Source: an uncultured Pseudovibrio sp. (lineage in GTDB: Bacteria > Pseudomonadota > Alphaproteobacteria > Rhizobiales > Stappiaceae). From it: a stretch of DNA of 64,000 nucleotides. The notes under the pieces were generated by a model. It was given only the letters and a program-made list of their open reading frames with translations, ran no database searches and was not told where the DNA came from. The translations under genes were made by a program, and so were the position numbers. The DNA is taken from the NCBI GenBank assembly GCA_947496145.1, contig CANMBS010000029.1:1-64000 (forward strand), read 5' to 3'. Numbering within the stretch: position 1 is the stretch's first letter; the number at the start of each line of letters is the position of its first letter. Shown here piece by piece: positions 34,026 through 43,926 of the stretch.

Positions 34026-35470
34026 CAGTGAACCGTACAAAACATGCAAGGATCAAAAGACCGGATGATATGCTGTACTGCAACCGGGTCAGTCTCACCC
34101 TTTCGAACCGGTGCGCCGACAAGCGCCTGCTCCAGCGGGCCGGGCACACCCTGCGCATCTCGTGGAGAGAAATTCCAAGTGGTGGGCGCGATAATCTGAT
34201 AGTTAGCGATTTTCCCGTTTTCGACCCGCAACCAATGCCCCAGTGCGCCCCTTGCAGCTTCGACCAACCCCATAGCCTGACCATCGGGGATCTGGCCGGG
34301 ATGATTACGGAAAGGGGCCTCCGGCTCAAGTTCGCTCACCCATTCTTGCATAAGAGGCACAAGCCGGGCGACCTCCATCAGCCGTCCTGCAACACGGCTC
34401 AATACGTTGCCTCCGCCAGCTTGCACCAGCTCTTTCATCAGTGGCTGGCCGTCGATCAACTGACGGGCAAGCGCTCCCACCTCAATCGTCTTCCCCCCGA
34501 GCCTTGGGGCCTTACACCAGGAGTATCCCTCCTTCATCTCCGTATCTGGCTGCGTGGTCCCTTCAAACGGGTGTTGCGCTCCTCCCTGCATCCAGGCATG
34601 GCTCACATCCTCCGTTATGAGGTCTAAGTTCACGTTGGAACTCTGAGTGTCATCAACTACCCCGGACTTAAATACGTGACCATCAGTCAGCTCATAGGCC
34701 CCAAAACTCATAAAGCGATCCGCAGATCGTCCCAGATGCTCCAGATTGAGGGCCTCGGCTATATTGAGAAAACCTACGAAGTCTGAAGGGCGGCTTGCCT
34801 GCATTTTCCGGTAGCTTTGAAGGTCAGCAAGGGTTTCCAGAGCACTGACTTCATCAAGATCAGCTCCAAAAACAGTTGCTTCCAAAAACCGGCGAAACTT
34901 ATGCAGGATCGCGGTAAGGCGCAGCTTTTCATTTATGGCAACAGCCTTGGTGGTGCCGCCCGGTTGAACAGCCAGAGTATGGGGCCATTTGCCCGCAAGA
35001 AGGCCGGTGATATGCAAAAACTCAGCGCGGGCTGGCAGAACCTCTTGCGTAGCTCTGCCGTGCACAGCAGCAAACCGGCTATGAGCCTCGGCAAACCACG
35101 GCTCCTGCGCGTATACCTCTCGCGTAAAATCAGGCATGAAAAACAAATAAAAATGGGTCAGATGGTCCGCAATATTCTCGCAGGCCAGCACCAGATTTGC
35201 GGCAAGATTACCGTTGCGCGGTGTCTCGATCCCGGTCAGATTTGCGAGGGCAGCAGCAGCAGCCATGGATTGACTGACCGAGCAAATCCCGCAGATGCGC
35301 GGGACAAGAACCAACGCATCCATCGGGTCTTTGCCATGCAACATACGCTCAAAACCACGAAACAAAGGCGAGTTCACCGAGGCGCTGGCAACCATATTAT
35401 CAGTTACATCCAGCTTTACTTCCAACTCACCTTCCACCCGATTGAAGGGACCAGTAATCAGTCGTGTCAT
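34025..35470 (-). CDS. hupV: Large subunit of the H2-sensing regulatory [NiFe] hydrogenase (HupV/HoxC)
   Basis: The product is 481 residues. The N-terminal nickel-ligand motif RICGICSVSQ and the C-terminal DPCMFCTVH are present. The protein ends directly at that His, without the C-terminal extension that proteases remove from energy-converting enzymes; this is the hallmark of regulatory hydrogenases. With HupU it forms the cytoplasmic H2 sensor that controls the HupT kinase. It overlaps hupU by four bases. Confidence 0.93.
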   Translation of the reverse strand: MTRLITGPFNRVEGELEVKLDVTDNMVASASVNSPLFRGFERMLHGKDPMDALVLVPRICGICSVSQSMAAAAALANLTGIETPRNGNLAANLVLACENIADHLTHFYLFFMPDFTREVYAQEPWFAEAHSRFAAVHGRATQEVLPARAEFLHITGLLAGKWPHTLAVQPGGTTKAVAINEKLRLTAILHKFRRFLEATVFGADLDEVSALETLADLQSYRKMQASRPSDFVGFLNIAEALNLEHLGRSADRFMSFGAYELTDGHVFKSGVVDDTQSSNVNLDLITEDVSHAWMQGGAQHPFEGTTQPDTEMKEGYSWCKAPRLGGKTIEVGALARQLIDGQPLMKELVQAGGGNVLSRVAGRLMEVARLVPLMQEWVSELEPEAPFRNHPGQIPDGQAMGLVEAARGALGHWLRVENGKIANYQIIAPTTWNFSPRDAQGVPGPLEQALVGAPVRKGETDPVAVQHIIRSFDPCMFCTVH

Positions 35471-36513
35471 GAGCCTGTCTTCCCTGAAGTGGTACCCGGT
35501 TTTTTGAAGAGCCTGGAAGTTGGCTGTACTTTCACCCGATCTGAAACCGCGTTCTCTCGCAACCGTTTAGGCGTCGCTGCTTTGGAAAGTGAAGCAAGAG
35601 CCACAAACCAGGCTTTTGGCATGTCAGTTGGAAGTCCTATGGGTATGCCAGCAAGCTTTGGCGTGGTTGTAAACATATGCCCGGGCTCTTCAAAGCCCGG
35701 TTCGGTACAGGCAATACACGGATAACCACCAGTTATGCAGGAGCCGGAACCATTCCAGGGCCGTTGATTACAATCACCTGCGGCTTGCGTGCCTTTACAG
35801 CCCAGATTTTCCATCATACAGCCCAGATCACAAAGCTTTTCTGCGCTGGCCTTATACTCATAAAACTCATTGCGGCTGCATCCATGATGGACAAGTGGCG
35901 ACGAGATGGCTCGCGGACGGCCCAAGTGATCAAGGTCCGCTGGCTTCATAGTCTGTGATGCCACATGGCCCAAGGTTTCTGTGATCCAGTCCGGGTGTGT
36001 CGGGCAGCCGGGAATATTGACCACCGGAAGGCTCAGAGCAGATTTATAGTTGCCGCCCAGTAAGCCGCCTTTGGTATTGCCTTCATAGGAAAGTCCGCAA
36101 GCTTCCACCATATTATCTCCGGCAGTTGTTACCCCGCCAAAAGCCGCGCAGGTTCCAACAGCTACCACTTGCTCAGCAAGCCCTGCCAGCTCTGCGATCA
36201 GATCTTTCATGGAAAGGCCATTGCCGCCAGCTACCATGTGAAACTTTCCGGTGCCATCTGGTCCCTGAATGACAGAGCCTTCCAGACAAAGGATGTCCAG
36301 CTTTGTGCGGCCTTGCCGGATATCTTCAAAGATCTCCATGACCTGCTGACCGGTTTCCAAACTTAAAGAAGGGTGCCAGAGCAGGTTGATGTTGGCTGCG
36401 GCAAGGCTGGTGGTCAGGTCAGGAGCTTCGGCGCACAAAAGTGAAAGCGTACAGCCTCCGCATCCACCTGATTGCAACCACAAAAGATTTTTTTGCCTCT
36501 GCCCTTTTGCCAT
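35467..36513 (-). CDS. hupU: Small subunit of the H2-sensing regulatory hydrogenase (HupU/HoxB)
   Basis: The product is about 348 residues from the ATG at 36513; an ATG at 36522 overlaps hupT and is too close to its GAGG. The Fe-S ligands include LQSGGCGGCTLSLL at the N-terminus and Cys-rich PLVHHGCSRNEFY, GCMMENLGCKG and GYPCIACTEPGF toward the C-terminus. No Tat signal is present, so unlike HupS it stays in the cytoplasm. It lies between hupV and hupT in the sensory part of the cluster. Confidence 0.93.
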   Translation of the reverse strand: MAKGQRQKNLLWLQSGGCGGCTLSLLCAEAPDLTTSLAAANINLLWHPSLSLETGQQVMEIFEDIRQGRTKLDILCLEGSVIQGPDGTGKFHMVAGGNGLSMKDLIAELAGLAEQVVAVGTCAAFGGVTTAGDNMVEACGLSYEGNTKGGLLGGNYKSALSLPVVNIPGCPTHPDWITETLGHVASQTMKPADLDHLGRPRAISSPLVHHGCSRNEFYEYKASAEKLCDLGCMMENLGCKGTQAAGDCNQRPWNGSGSCITGGYPCIACTEPGFEEPGHMFTTTPKLAGIPIGLPTDMPKAWFVALASLSKAATPKRLRENAVSDRVKVQPTSRLFKKPGTTSGKTGS

Positions 36514-36515
36514 GC

Positions 36516-37871
36516 CTAGCATTCCTCACCGAGAGCAAGGGTAAAGGTAAACTCAGCTCCGCCATCCGGGTGGTTCCGGCAGGAAAGCATTCCGCCCATT
36601 TCTTTAGCCAGATTGTAGCTCACATAAAGCCCCAGCCCGGTTCCCTGCCCAATAGGGCGGGTTGTAAAGAACGGCTCAAAGATGTGAGGTAAATCCGCAT
36701 CAGCAATGCCACTGCCATTATCGTGGATGATAACCGCAATGCGTCCACTCTTTTGCCCGCAAGCAACTGTGATAGACGCATCCTTCTGCCCGTCCATGGC
36801 GTCAACCGCGTTTTGCAGCAGATTGACAACCACCTGATGCACATAGCCTTTTCGAGCGCGTACGCGGACATCCTCTGCACAGGTGATGAAAACTTCAGGC
36901 TGCTCTCTGGCACCGCGCAAAACCCAGCTCACAGCCGTTTCAAGAGTAGCCTTCAGGCCAAAGCTTTCGCTTGCCTCCTTCTGGTTTCCTGAGAACCGGC
37001 GCAGCTCCTGCACAATATCACTGACCCGCTCTGCCCCTTCCAGAGTACCATCAACCAGAGGCACGATATCATCCATGATGCGTTTGATACGCAACTGTTT
37101 GTGCAAATTCTTCAGGTGGGGGCTGTGGGCTTCCTGCTCTACAGCACGCAGATACTCTGTAATCTTCTCACCATAGCTCTTCAGAGCATGCATATTGCCA
37201 AAAACAAAGCTGATCGGATTGTTCAACTCATGTGCCACACCGGCCACCAGACGACCCAGTGCTGCCATTTTTTCAGAAAAGACCAGCTGTTGCTGTGCTT
37301 CCCGCAGGGTTTTGTGAGCCGCATCCAGTTCCTGATAGGCTCGCTGCAACTCACCCAGCGGTCTGCCAATAAGCACAACGCCCACCACTTTTCCCCTGGG
37401 GTCAAGCAAGGGAGATCCATTAACAGAAAGCGGATACTGCTCTCCGTTGGTTCCCAGTATATTGATTTCCACGTCACTGCTGGGCTGAGCGGAGCGAAGC
37501 TTTTCAGCAATACCATCCAAAAGATAATGGTGTTGCGGAGAGAAAATATCTTCAAGAGTCTGCTCAATAAACGCAGTTTCTTGCGTGCCCGTGAGCTTAA
37601 CCAGCGCTGCATTTACCTGCTGAATCCGGCCTTTCATATCACATACAATCAGCACATCTGTCATGGAGGCAAGCACTGAGGAAATAAACTGCTGTGCGTC
37701 CTCCAGCTCTTCGTTCTTGTGCTCCAGCTCTACCTGAGACTCCACCAGCTCAGCGTAAACACTGTCCATTTTCTGAATCACTTCAATCCAGGCGCTGTCA
37801 TCCCCTCCGCCCAACTGGGGCATGTCAGAGGGAAGTGATTGTGGTTTTGGGTATTCTTCTGGCGTGCTCAT
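36516..37871 (-). CDS. hupT: PAS-domain histidine kinase HupT of the H2-sensing circuit
   Basis: The product is about 451 residues from the ATG at 37871. It has no membrane segment: a coiled coil (ELVESQVELEHKNEELEDAQ), a PAS domain (MTDVLIVCDMKGRIQQVNAA), the H-box VAGVAHELNNPISF, and the ATPase N, G1 and G2 motifs (NLLQNAVDAM, DNGSGIAD, GQGTGLGLY). In Rhodobacter HupT phosphorylates HupR, and HupUV relieves this when H2 is present. The soluble architecture fits a partner of the cytoplasmic sensor hydrogenase encoded next to it. Confidence 0.93.
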   Translation of the reverse strand: MSTPEEYPKPQSLPSDMPQLGGGDDSAWIEVIQKMDSVYAELVESQVELEHKNEELEDAQQFISSVLASMTDVLIVCDMKGRIQQVNAALVKLTGTQETAFIEQTLEDIFSPQHHYLLDGIAEKLRSAQPSSDVEINILGTNGEQYPLSVNGSPLLDPRGKVVGVVLIGRPLGELQRAYQELDAAHKTLREAQQQLVFSEKMAALGRLVAGVAHELNNPISFVFGNMHALKSYGEKITEYLRAVEQEAHSPHLKNLHKQLRIKRIMDDIVPLVDGTLEGAERVSDIVQELRRFSGNQKEASESFGLKATLETAVSWVLRGAREQPEVFITCAEDVRVRARKGYVHQVVVNLLQNAVDAMDGQKDASITVACGQKSGRIAVIIHDNGSGIADADLPHIFEPFFTTRPIGQGTGLGLYVSYNLAKEMGGMLSCRNHPDGGAEFTFTLALGEEC

Positions 37872-37894
37872 GATCGTTCGGCAAATTTGCAAGT

Positions 37895-39379
37895 TCAGAT
37901 TTGTTCTTCTGGTACGGCCTCGGGATTGTCTACTTTCTCCAGGCCATAGCGCTCAAGCTTGCCGCGCAGCCCAACCCGGGAAAGGCCCAGTTCTTTTGCA
38001 GCTTTACTCTTGTTCCAGCGGTGGCGCACCATAGTTTCCTTAAGAATCCGGGCTTCGAGAGATTCAATACGGTCTTTCAGCGAGCCATCAAAGCTGGAAA
38101 GCACCGAAATATCCTCCATGTCCTCTTCAGGAGCAGCCCTGACCACACGCGGAGACAAAAGGTCCGATCCCAACAGACTGTCTTTAGGAGACATAACCAG
38201 CATGCGCTGTATTTCATTTTGCAGCTCGCGCACATTGCCCGGCCATTGATAGGCGCACATGCAATCAATGGCTTCTGGAGTAAAACCGGGGGCGGCTTTA
38301 CCAAGCTCCTTGACTGCCTGCTGCAGGAGATGGTTAGCCAGTGGCGGAATATCTCCGGCCCGCTCCCGCAGCGGGGGCATGGTAACCACGATACCAGCCA
38401 TGCGAAAGTAAAGGTCTTTACGGAAGCGCTCCATGCGCACTTCCTCCTCCATGTCCCGGTTAGTGGCGGCAATGACCCGCACGTCGACTCGCCGGGTTTT
38501 GTTGGAGCCTACCGGACGAATCTCACCTTCCTGCAACACACGCAGCAGTTTCACCTGAAAGGCCGGGGTCACTTCCCCTATTTCATCGAGGAAAATCGTT
38601 CCGCCATCAGCCCGCTCAAACAACCCCACATGATCTTCCACCGCACCAGTGAAAGCGCCGCGCTTGTGACCAAAAAGTTCGCTTTCCAACAACTCATCGG
38701 AAAGGGCACCACAGTTTTCAACCACAAACGGCTTATTCCAGCGCAGTGAGTTGTAATGTAGTGACCGGGCCGCCAGTTCTTTACCAGTACCAGATTCCCC
38801 GGTGATCAGAACAGGTAGGTCAAAAGCTGCAATCTGGCGCAAGGTCTGACAGACACTATCCATGGGGCTGGCTTTGGCGCGGATGATGCCATCATCATCA
38901 TTATAACGCTCCTTCAGTTTCGCCCGCCGCGCCGAGACAGTGCTTTCCGCACTCTTTGTGATCATGCGCAGATCAACGGCAAGCAGCTCGTTCTGGCGTT
39001 GAAGCTCAAACAGACGAGCTGCATTTTGCAAGGTGCGCAACAAATCATCAGGTCGCCACGGCTTGGTGATGTATTGATAAATGCCTGCTTCATTGAGCCC
39101 GGTGATAATATCATCTGCATCCGTATAGCCGGAAATGATAATGCGGATCACATCAGGCCACCGCTCGCGCACGCGGGTAAGAAACTGGACTCCGGTTTCC
39201 TCTGGCATACGCTGGTCACAAAGCACGATGTGAATCCATTCGCGCTCAAGGATTGCCTCAGCTTCAGCTGTGCTTTTGGCTGTGTGCACGTCAAAATGAT
39301 CAAACAGGTTTCGCTCAAGGGACTCCAGTGAACGTACCTCATCATCAACGATCAGAAGTGAAGGCAATGTCTCGGTCAT
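37895..39379 (-). CDS. hupR: NtrC-type response regulator HupR/HoxA
   Basis: The product is 494 residues: a receiver domain with LLIVDDE and the phosphoacceptor D55 (CDQRMPEETG), a sigma-54 AAA+ domain with GESGTGKE, GAFTGA (the sigma-54 contact loop) and FLDEIGE, and a Fis-type helix-turn-helix (NKSKAAKELGLSRVGLRGKL). It activates hydrogenase structural genes. In Rhodobacter capsulatus the unphosphorylated form is active. The intact GAFTGA loop agrees with the sigma-54 promoter seen upstream of hupS. It precedes hupT by 23 bp. Confidence 0.95.
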   Translation of the reverse strand: MTETLPSLLIVDDEVRSLESLERNLFDHFDVHTAKSTAEAEAILEREWIHIVLCDQRMPEETGVQFLTRVRERWPDVIRIIISGYTDADDIITGLNEAGIYQYITKPWRPDDLLRTLQNAARLFELQRQNELLAVDLRMITKSAESTVSARRAKLKERYNDDDGIIRAKASPMDSVCQTLRQIAAFDLPVLITGESGTGKELAARSLHYNSLRWNKPFVVENCGALSDELLESELFGHKRGAFTGAVEDHVGLFERADGGTIFLDEIGEVTPAFQVKLLRVLQEGEIRPVGSNKTRRVDVRVIAATNRDMEEEVRMERFRKDLYFRMAGIVVTMPPLRERAGDIPPLANHLLQQAVKELGKAAPGFTPEAIDCMCAYQWPGNVRELQNEIQRMLVMSPKDSLLGSDLLSPRVVRAAPEEDMEDISVLSSFDGSLKDRIESLEARILKETMVRHRWNKSKAAKELGLSRVGLRGKLERYGLEKVDNPEAVPEEQI

Positions 39380-39536
39380 AAAGTGCTTCTTTCAACAATC
39401 AGCCGGTGGCCACCCGCCTGCATCATATAAAATCCTGATGGCAAAAACCTGGTGGTTCTTAACACTGCGAGGCCGTCTGTTGGAACCGCCAGAGAGCAAT
39501 CATCTGGAATATCTCCGTTAAAACACACGGGTTATT

Positions 39537-40253
39537 TTAGGAAAGAGCTGACAAAATCACCTCTCCGGTTTCCATCATCACCTCACCTCCGACAAAAATC
39601 GCCAGCGCTGCGGCACCGCCCTGTACAGCAGTAAACAACCTCGAAGAGACCTTTGCGCCAAGTCCGAGTGGCCAGGAGACCGCGTAGGTAAGCAAAGACA
39701 TTCCAGCCACAGAGCCAAGCCCAAACACCAGCACATAAAGAAGACCCGACACAACGCTTTGCGTGGTTGCAGCCACCAGCACGATCAATGCCGCAGACCC
39801 AGCAGCTCCATGGAACAGACCAACCAGATAGGCACGCAATGAAAATCCTGAAACATGTACATGGTCTTGCGCTGTCATCGGCGACCGGCACTCTGTGCCT
39901 TTCAGAGCGTGTACGTGGGAGAGGCCGTCACCGTGCTGATGCACGCGGAAACTGATGTTGCCTGCCCACATTTTACGGACAACATTCAGACCAAGCACTA
40001 CGAGCATGCAGCCTACAGCAAACTCCAGACTCGCTGCGGTCAGCTCACTCAGCGCAAAACCAAGGCCGATAACAATCAGGCTAACAACGAACAAGGTGGA
40101 GGTGTGTCCAAGTCCCCAGCTCGCCCCTAATACAGCCATTCTCTTCGGACTGTGCTTGCCGGAAGTTGCCAAAGCCCCTACAGCCGCCACATGGTCGGCC
40201 TCTAAGGCATGGCTCATACCCACTAAAAATCCAAGTGAAAGAAATCCAAGCAT
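39537..40253 (-). CDS. NiCoT/NicO-type nickel transporter of the hydrogenase cluster
   Basis: The product is 238 residues with about six membrane segments. The first segment carries GMSHALEADHVAAVG, which contains the HX4DH metal-binding signature of nickel/cobalt transporters. A central soluble loop is His-rich (RVHQHGDGLSHVHALKG). The gene sits between hypE and hupR, where a nickel importer for the active site makes sense. It may belong to the UreH/SirB1-like branch rather than HoxN proper; HupE is not otherwise present in the window. Confidence 0.82.
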   Translation of the reverse strand: MLGFLSLGFLVGMSHALEADHVAAVGALATSGKHSPKRMAVLGASWGLGHTSTLFVVSLIVIGLGFALSELTAASLEFAVGCMLVVLGLNVVRKMWAGNISFRVHQHGDGLSHVHALKGTECRSPMTAQDHVHVSGFSLRAYLVGLFHGAAGSAALIVLVAATTQSVVSGLLYVLVFGLGSVAGMSLLTYAVSWPLGLGAKVSSRLFTAVQGGAAALAIFVGGEVMMETGEVILSALS

Positions 40254-40260
40254 GTTACCC

Positions 40261-41307
40261 TCAGCAAATGCGTGGCAGCTGCTCGCCTGCCAGCCAGTCT
40301 ACAATTCTGTTTCCGCCAAAAACCGTTTCCATGGTGACGAAGGAAAGGTCGTCAGCAACCGCTTTACCGATGATCGCAGCTTGCGCTCCTTTGGGATGAG
40401 CACGCATAGCGGCCAGCAAGTGTTCAGCATCCTGTGCGCGACAAACAGCAACCAGCTTGCCTTCATTTGCCACATAAAGCGGATCAAGTCCTAAAAGCTC
40501 GCAAGCCGCTCGCACCTCGTTTCGAACTGGTATAGCTTCTTCTTCCAGTGCAAACCCCACGCCGGCCTGCTGGGCCAGTTCATTCAAGGTTGAGGCGACA
40601 CCACCACGGGTGGGGTCTCGCATGCATTTGATGGCAGGCACCGCTTTCACCATTTCAGCAACCAGATCATGCAGGGGTGCACTGTCAGAAACAATGGTTG
40701 TTTCAAACTCAAGATTTTCGCGGCTGGACATGATAGCGACCCCATGATCGCCGATAGGTCCGCTAAGCAACACCACATCACCGGGTTCAACCTGCACCCC
40801 AGACAGTGACACACCTTCCGGGACAACCCCAACGCCTGTGGTGGTGATGAATACGCCATCGCCCTTGCCAGCTTCAACAACCTTGGTGTCTCCCGTCACA
40901 ATAGGAACACCTGCGTCCTTTGCAGCAGCAGCCATGGAAATCACGATGCGCTTGAGATCCGCAAGCGGATAGCCTTCTTCCAGAATAAAGCTCGCGCTCA
41001 GGTAAAGAGGCTTTGCACCGGACATAGCCACATCATTTATGGTACCGTGAACGGACAGACTGCCGATATCTCCACCGGGAAAGAACAGGGGTGAAACCAC
41101 ATGCCCGTCCGTACTCATCACCATACGACCTGCTGAAACTGCAAAACTGGCCTGATCGTTCCCTTGCCTTAAAAGCTCATTATCAAAGTACGTTAGGAAC
41201 AACTCGTCAATCAGTTGCGCCATTGCCCGCCCGCCCGAGCCGTGGGTCATGTTCACCCTGTCATTCTTCATATTCAAACGAGTGGGGAAGCGCTTGGTTG
41301 TGGTCAT
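40261..41307 (-). CDS. hypE: Hydrogenase maturation protein HypE
   Basis: The product is 348 residues. HypE dehydrates the thiocarbamate on its C-terminal Cys to thiocyanate and donates cyanide to iron. The last residues PRIC carry this Cys at the very end, as required. The N-terminal MTHGSGGRAMAQLI, TGDTKVVEAGKGDG and CMRDPTRGGVASTLNELA are PurM/HypE ATP-binding motifs. GAGG lies seven bases before the ATG, and the start overlaps hypD. Confidence 0.96.
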   Translation of the reverse strand: MTTTKRFPTRLNMKNDRVNMTHGSGGRAMAQLIDELFLTYFDNELLRQGNDQASFAVSAGRMVMSTDGHVVSPLFFPGGDIGSLSVHGTINDVAMSGAKPLYLSASFILEEGYPLADLKRIVISMAAAAKDAGVPIVTGDTKVVEAGKGDGVFITTTGVGVVPEGVSLSGVQVEPGDVVLLSGPIGDHGVAIMSSRENLEFETTIVSDSAPLHDLVAEMVKAVPAIKCMRDPTRGGVASTLNELAQQAGVGFALEEEAIPVRNEVRAACELLGLDPLYVANEGKLVAVCRAQDAEHLLAAMRAHPKGAQAAIIGKAVADDLSFVTMETVFGGNRIVDWLAGEQLPRIC

Positions 41308-42479
41308 ATGGTTCCCTCAGGCTGCTGTTTTTGGGAAGGATTTGCAAGCTGGTCACGCTCCATACGAAAGCGCCCATAGCTCCAGTATGCAGCACAGGAC
41401 CCTTCTGAAGACACCATGCACGAACCTTGCGGGTTATCTGGCGTGCACACTGTGCCAAACAGTTTGCAATCTGTTGGTCGTTTGGAACCTCGCAGGATTT
41501 CCGGGCAGGCGCATCCCTTAACGTCTCGGCCTGTACTCCTGATCAACTTAAACCGCTTTTCAGCGTCAAAAGCTGCAAACTCCGGGCGAATCTGAAGCGC
41601 GCTTTCAGGAACCCAGCCAAGTCCGCGCCACTCAAAGCTGTCTCGAAGCTCCAGCACCTCATGAACCAGCCGCTGAGCTTTCTGATTTCCCTCTGGCGTT
41701 ACAACGCGCGTGTATTCATTTTCCACCTGACAGCGACCCTCGTTGATCTGCCTGATCATCATTAGTGTGGACTGCATCACATCCAAAGGCTCAAAGCCTG
41801 CAATCACTACAGGTTTGCCAAACTCCCTTGCAAACACTTCATAGGGCTTAGAGCCGATGATGGAACTCACATGGGAAGGCCCCAAAAAACCATCTATGAT
41901 AACCGGATCACCATCCCCATCCTGCGGTTGTTGCAAGATATGTCGCATTGCTGACGGGGTGAGCACATGGTTGCAAAACACGCTGAAATTCTCCAGCGCT
42001 TCTGCCTTAGCCTGTTTGAGTGCAACAGCTGTTGGCGGTGTTGTTGTCTCAAAGCCAATGGCAAAAAACACCACCTGTCGCGCAGGATTGTCTCGCGCAA
42101 TCCTCAACGCATCCTGCGTGGAATAGACCATGCGAATATCCGCACCTTCTGCCTTAGCCTTGATCAGGCTTTGCTTTTTACTGGCAGGGACACGCATCAT
42201 GTCTGCATAGGTGCACAGGATGGCATCGTGATCTTTGGCAAGCTGAATGGCGTTATCAATGCGCGGCACAGGCAATACACAAACCGGACAGCCGGGGCCG
42301 TGAATGAACTTAACATTGTCCGGCACAAGATCCTGTACGCCATAGCGAAAAATGGCGTGGGTATGCCCCCCGCAAAACTCCATAATGTTATAGGTACGTC
42401 CGGTCTCAGCGGCCTTTTTGATCTCCTGAGCCAGATGTCTGGCCCCCTCTTTGCTGCGAAACTCCGCAATATACTTCAT
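41304..42479 (-). CDS. hypD: Hydrogenase maturation protein HypD
   Basis: The product is 391 residues, slightly longer than usual owing to a hydrophilic tail. HypD is the Fe-S scaffold on which the Fe(CN)2CO unit is built with HypC. Visible motifs: MEFCGGHTHAIFRYG, HGPGCPVCVLP, FFAIGFETTTPPTA, and the C-terminal cluster ligands (GCACPEILRG, CKLFGTVC, CMVSSEGSCAAYW). It overlaps hypC and hypE by four bases each. Confidence 0.96.
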   Translation of the reverse strand: MKYIAEFRSKEGARHLAQEIKKAAETGRTYNIMEFCGGHTHAIFRYGVQDLVPDNVKFIHGPGCPVCVLPVPRIDNAIQLAKDHDAILCTYADMMRVPASKKQSLIKAKAEGADIRMVYSTQDALRIARDNPARQVVFFAIGFETTTPPTAVALKQAKAEALENFSVFCNHVLTPSAMRHILQQPQDGDGDPVIIDGFLGPSHVSSIIGSKPYEVFAREFGKPVVIAGFEPLDVMQSTLMMIRQINEGRCQVENEYTRVVTPEGNQKAQRLVHEVLELRDSFEWRGLGWVPESALQIRPEFAAFDAEKRFKLIRSTGRDVKGCACPEILRGSKRPTDCKLFGTVCTPDNPQGSCMVSSEGSCAAYWSYGRFRMERDQLANPSQKQQPEGTI

Positions 42480-42724
42480 GCGCTTGCCTCCTCCTGCTCA
42501 GCCGGTGCCATGCCCGCTTCCGTCATCAGGGCCAGCGTTTTTTCCGCTTCTTCCGGGCTGATGGTGCTGAGTGCAAAACCCACATGCACCAACACATAAT
42601 CGCCAACGACGACACCTTCCACCAAAGCCAGAGAAACCTCCTTGCGTACACCTTCAACAGAGACTGTTCCGGTCTCTGCTGTCTCATCTATTGCAATCAG
42701 CTCCGCTGGAATTGCCAGACACAT
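42476..42724 (-). CDS. hypC: Hydrogenase maturation chaperone HypC
   Basis: The product is 82 residues beginning MCLAIPAELIAI; the Cys after the initiator Met is the essential ligand that carries iron between HypD and the large subunit precursor. A C-terminal Glu/Ala-rich tail follows. It is paralogous to hupF, which serves the uptake hydrogenase under oxygen. Confidence 0.95.
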   Translation of the reverse strand: MCLAIPAELIAIDETAETGTVSVEGVRKEVSLALVEGVVVGDYVLVHVGFALSTISPEEAEKTLALMTEAGMAPAEQEEASA

Positions 42725-42737
42725 GATATTTCCTCCC

Positions 42738-43583
42738 TCAGCTCAATGAGCCGCGACCAAGCAGAGCAATTTGGCGGTTTGCTTTTATCCAGGTGTACCA
42801 GGCGTCCATGCCTTCTCCTGAGGTGGCGGAGACCTGTAAGACCTTGATTTTCGGATTCACACGCAAGGCATTTGCAATGCACTGCTCCACGTCGAAAGTA
42901 AGGTGGGGCAGCAGATCAATCTTGTTCAGTAGCATCACATCAGCAGCGTGGAACATGTCCGGGTATTTCAGCGGTTTGTCCTCTCCTTCAGTGACAGAAA
43001 GGATCGCAACCTTGTGTGCTTCTCCAAGATCGAACCCGGCAGGGCACACCAGATTGCCCACGTTTTCGATAAACAGCAGGCTTTCATCGGCGGGGGCGAG
43101 TGCTTCCACCGCGTGACCAACCATATGACCATCCAAGTGGCAGCCTTTGCCCGTGTTGACCTGAATAGCCGGAGCACCAGTTTCACGAATCCGCTGCGCA
43201 TCATTGGCAGTTTGCTGATCACCTTCAACAACGCTGATTTCCAGCTGTGCCTTCAGATCTTCAATAGTTTTTGTCAGCAAAGTGGTTTTGCCAGAACCCG
43301 GACTGGAGACCAGATTGAGAGCCAAAATGCCTTTTTCCTGAAACACCTTACGGTTGGCACTGGCATAAAGGTCATTCTTAGCCATGATATCGGTTTCAAT
43401 CTGGATCATCCGAGATTGCGACAGGCCCGGAGCATGGGCATGAGCTGGACCATTCCCATAGTGATGGGTCTCTCCATCGTGCTGATGATCCTGTCCATTG
43501 CCATGAGCATGCGTGTGGTCATGATCGTGGGAGTGACCTTCAATTTTCACGTTGCCGTGGCTACATCCGCAAACCGTACACAT
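42738..43583 (-). CDS. hypB: GTPase HypB, nickel insertion
   Basis: The product is 281 residues. The N-terminus has CTVCGCSHG followed by a His-rich stretch ([20 protein letters not shown]) for nickel storage, as in rhizobial HypB. The G domain has [34 protein letters not shown] and NKIDLLPH. HypB delivers nickel with HypA. The start overlaps the hypA stop by one base. Confidence 0.96.
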   Translation of the reverse strand: MCTVCGCSHGNVKIEGHSHDHDHTHAHGNGQDHQHDGETHHYGNGPAHAHAPGLSQSRMIQIETDIMAKNDLYASANRKVFQEKGILALNLVSSPGSGKTTLLTKTIEDLKAQLEISVVEGDQQTANDAQRIRETGAPAIQVNTGKGCHLDGHMVGHAVEALAPADESLLFIENVGNLVCPAGFDLGEAHKVAILSVTEGEDKPLKYPDMFHAADVMLLNKIDLLPHLTFDVEQCIANALRVNPKIKVLQVSATSGEGMDAWYTWIKANRQIALLGRGSLS

Positions 43584-43924
43584 TAGTTGACCTCCATGTC
43601 TTTGATCCGCAGTTCTTCACCGCCGGTAATCTGAATTTGATAGGAACCGCAGGTTGGGCAGGCGTCATAACGCGCCTTAACCGAAACCGGCTCGCCGCAA
43701 GGCATGCACCATGCGGTAATGGGCAAAGAGATAATTTCCAGCACAGAGCCATCAGCGACCGACCCTCTGGTCACAACGTCATAGCTGAATCGCAGGGCTT
43801 CCAGCTCAACTCCGGCCAGTGCGCCAATCTCCAGACGAACGCGAGTGACCTTTTCAAACTTCTGCTGGCTGGCATGATCTTCAATGACCTGCAATATCCC
43901 TTCGCAAATAGACATTTCATGCAT
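43583..43924 (-). CDS. hypA: Nickel metallochaperone HypA
   Basis: The product is 113 residues from the ATG at 43924, giving the N-terminal MHEMSICEG with the His2 nickel ligand. The zinc site is formed by CMPCGEPV and CPTCGSYQI. HypA passes nickel to the large subunit together with HypB. A GTG directly upstream was rejected because the family starts with Met-His. Confidence 0.95.
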   Translation of the reverse strand: MHEMSICEGILQVIEDHASQQKFEKVTRVRLEIGALAGVELEALRFSYDVVTRGSVADGSVLEIISLPITAWCMPCGEPVSVKARYDACPTCGSYQIQITGGEELRIKDMEVN

Positions 43925-43926
43925 CA

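Noticed and set aside
34817-35725. Plus-strand frame of 302 codons across hupV and hupU
   Set aside because: It is antisense to two well-supported hydrogenase genes and shows no family motif.
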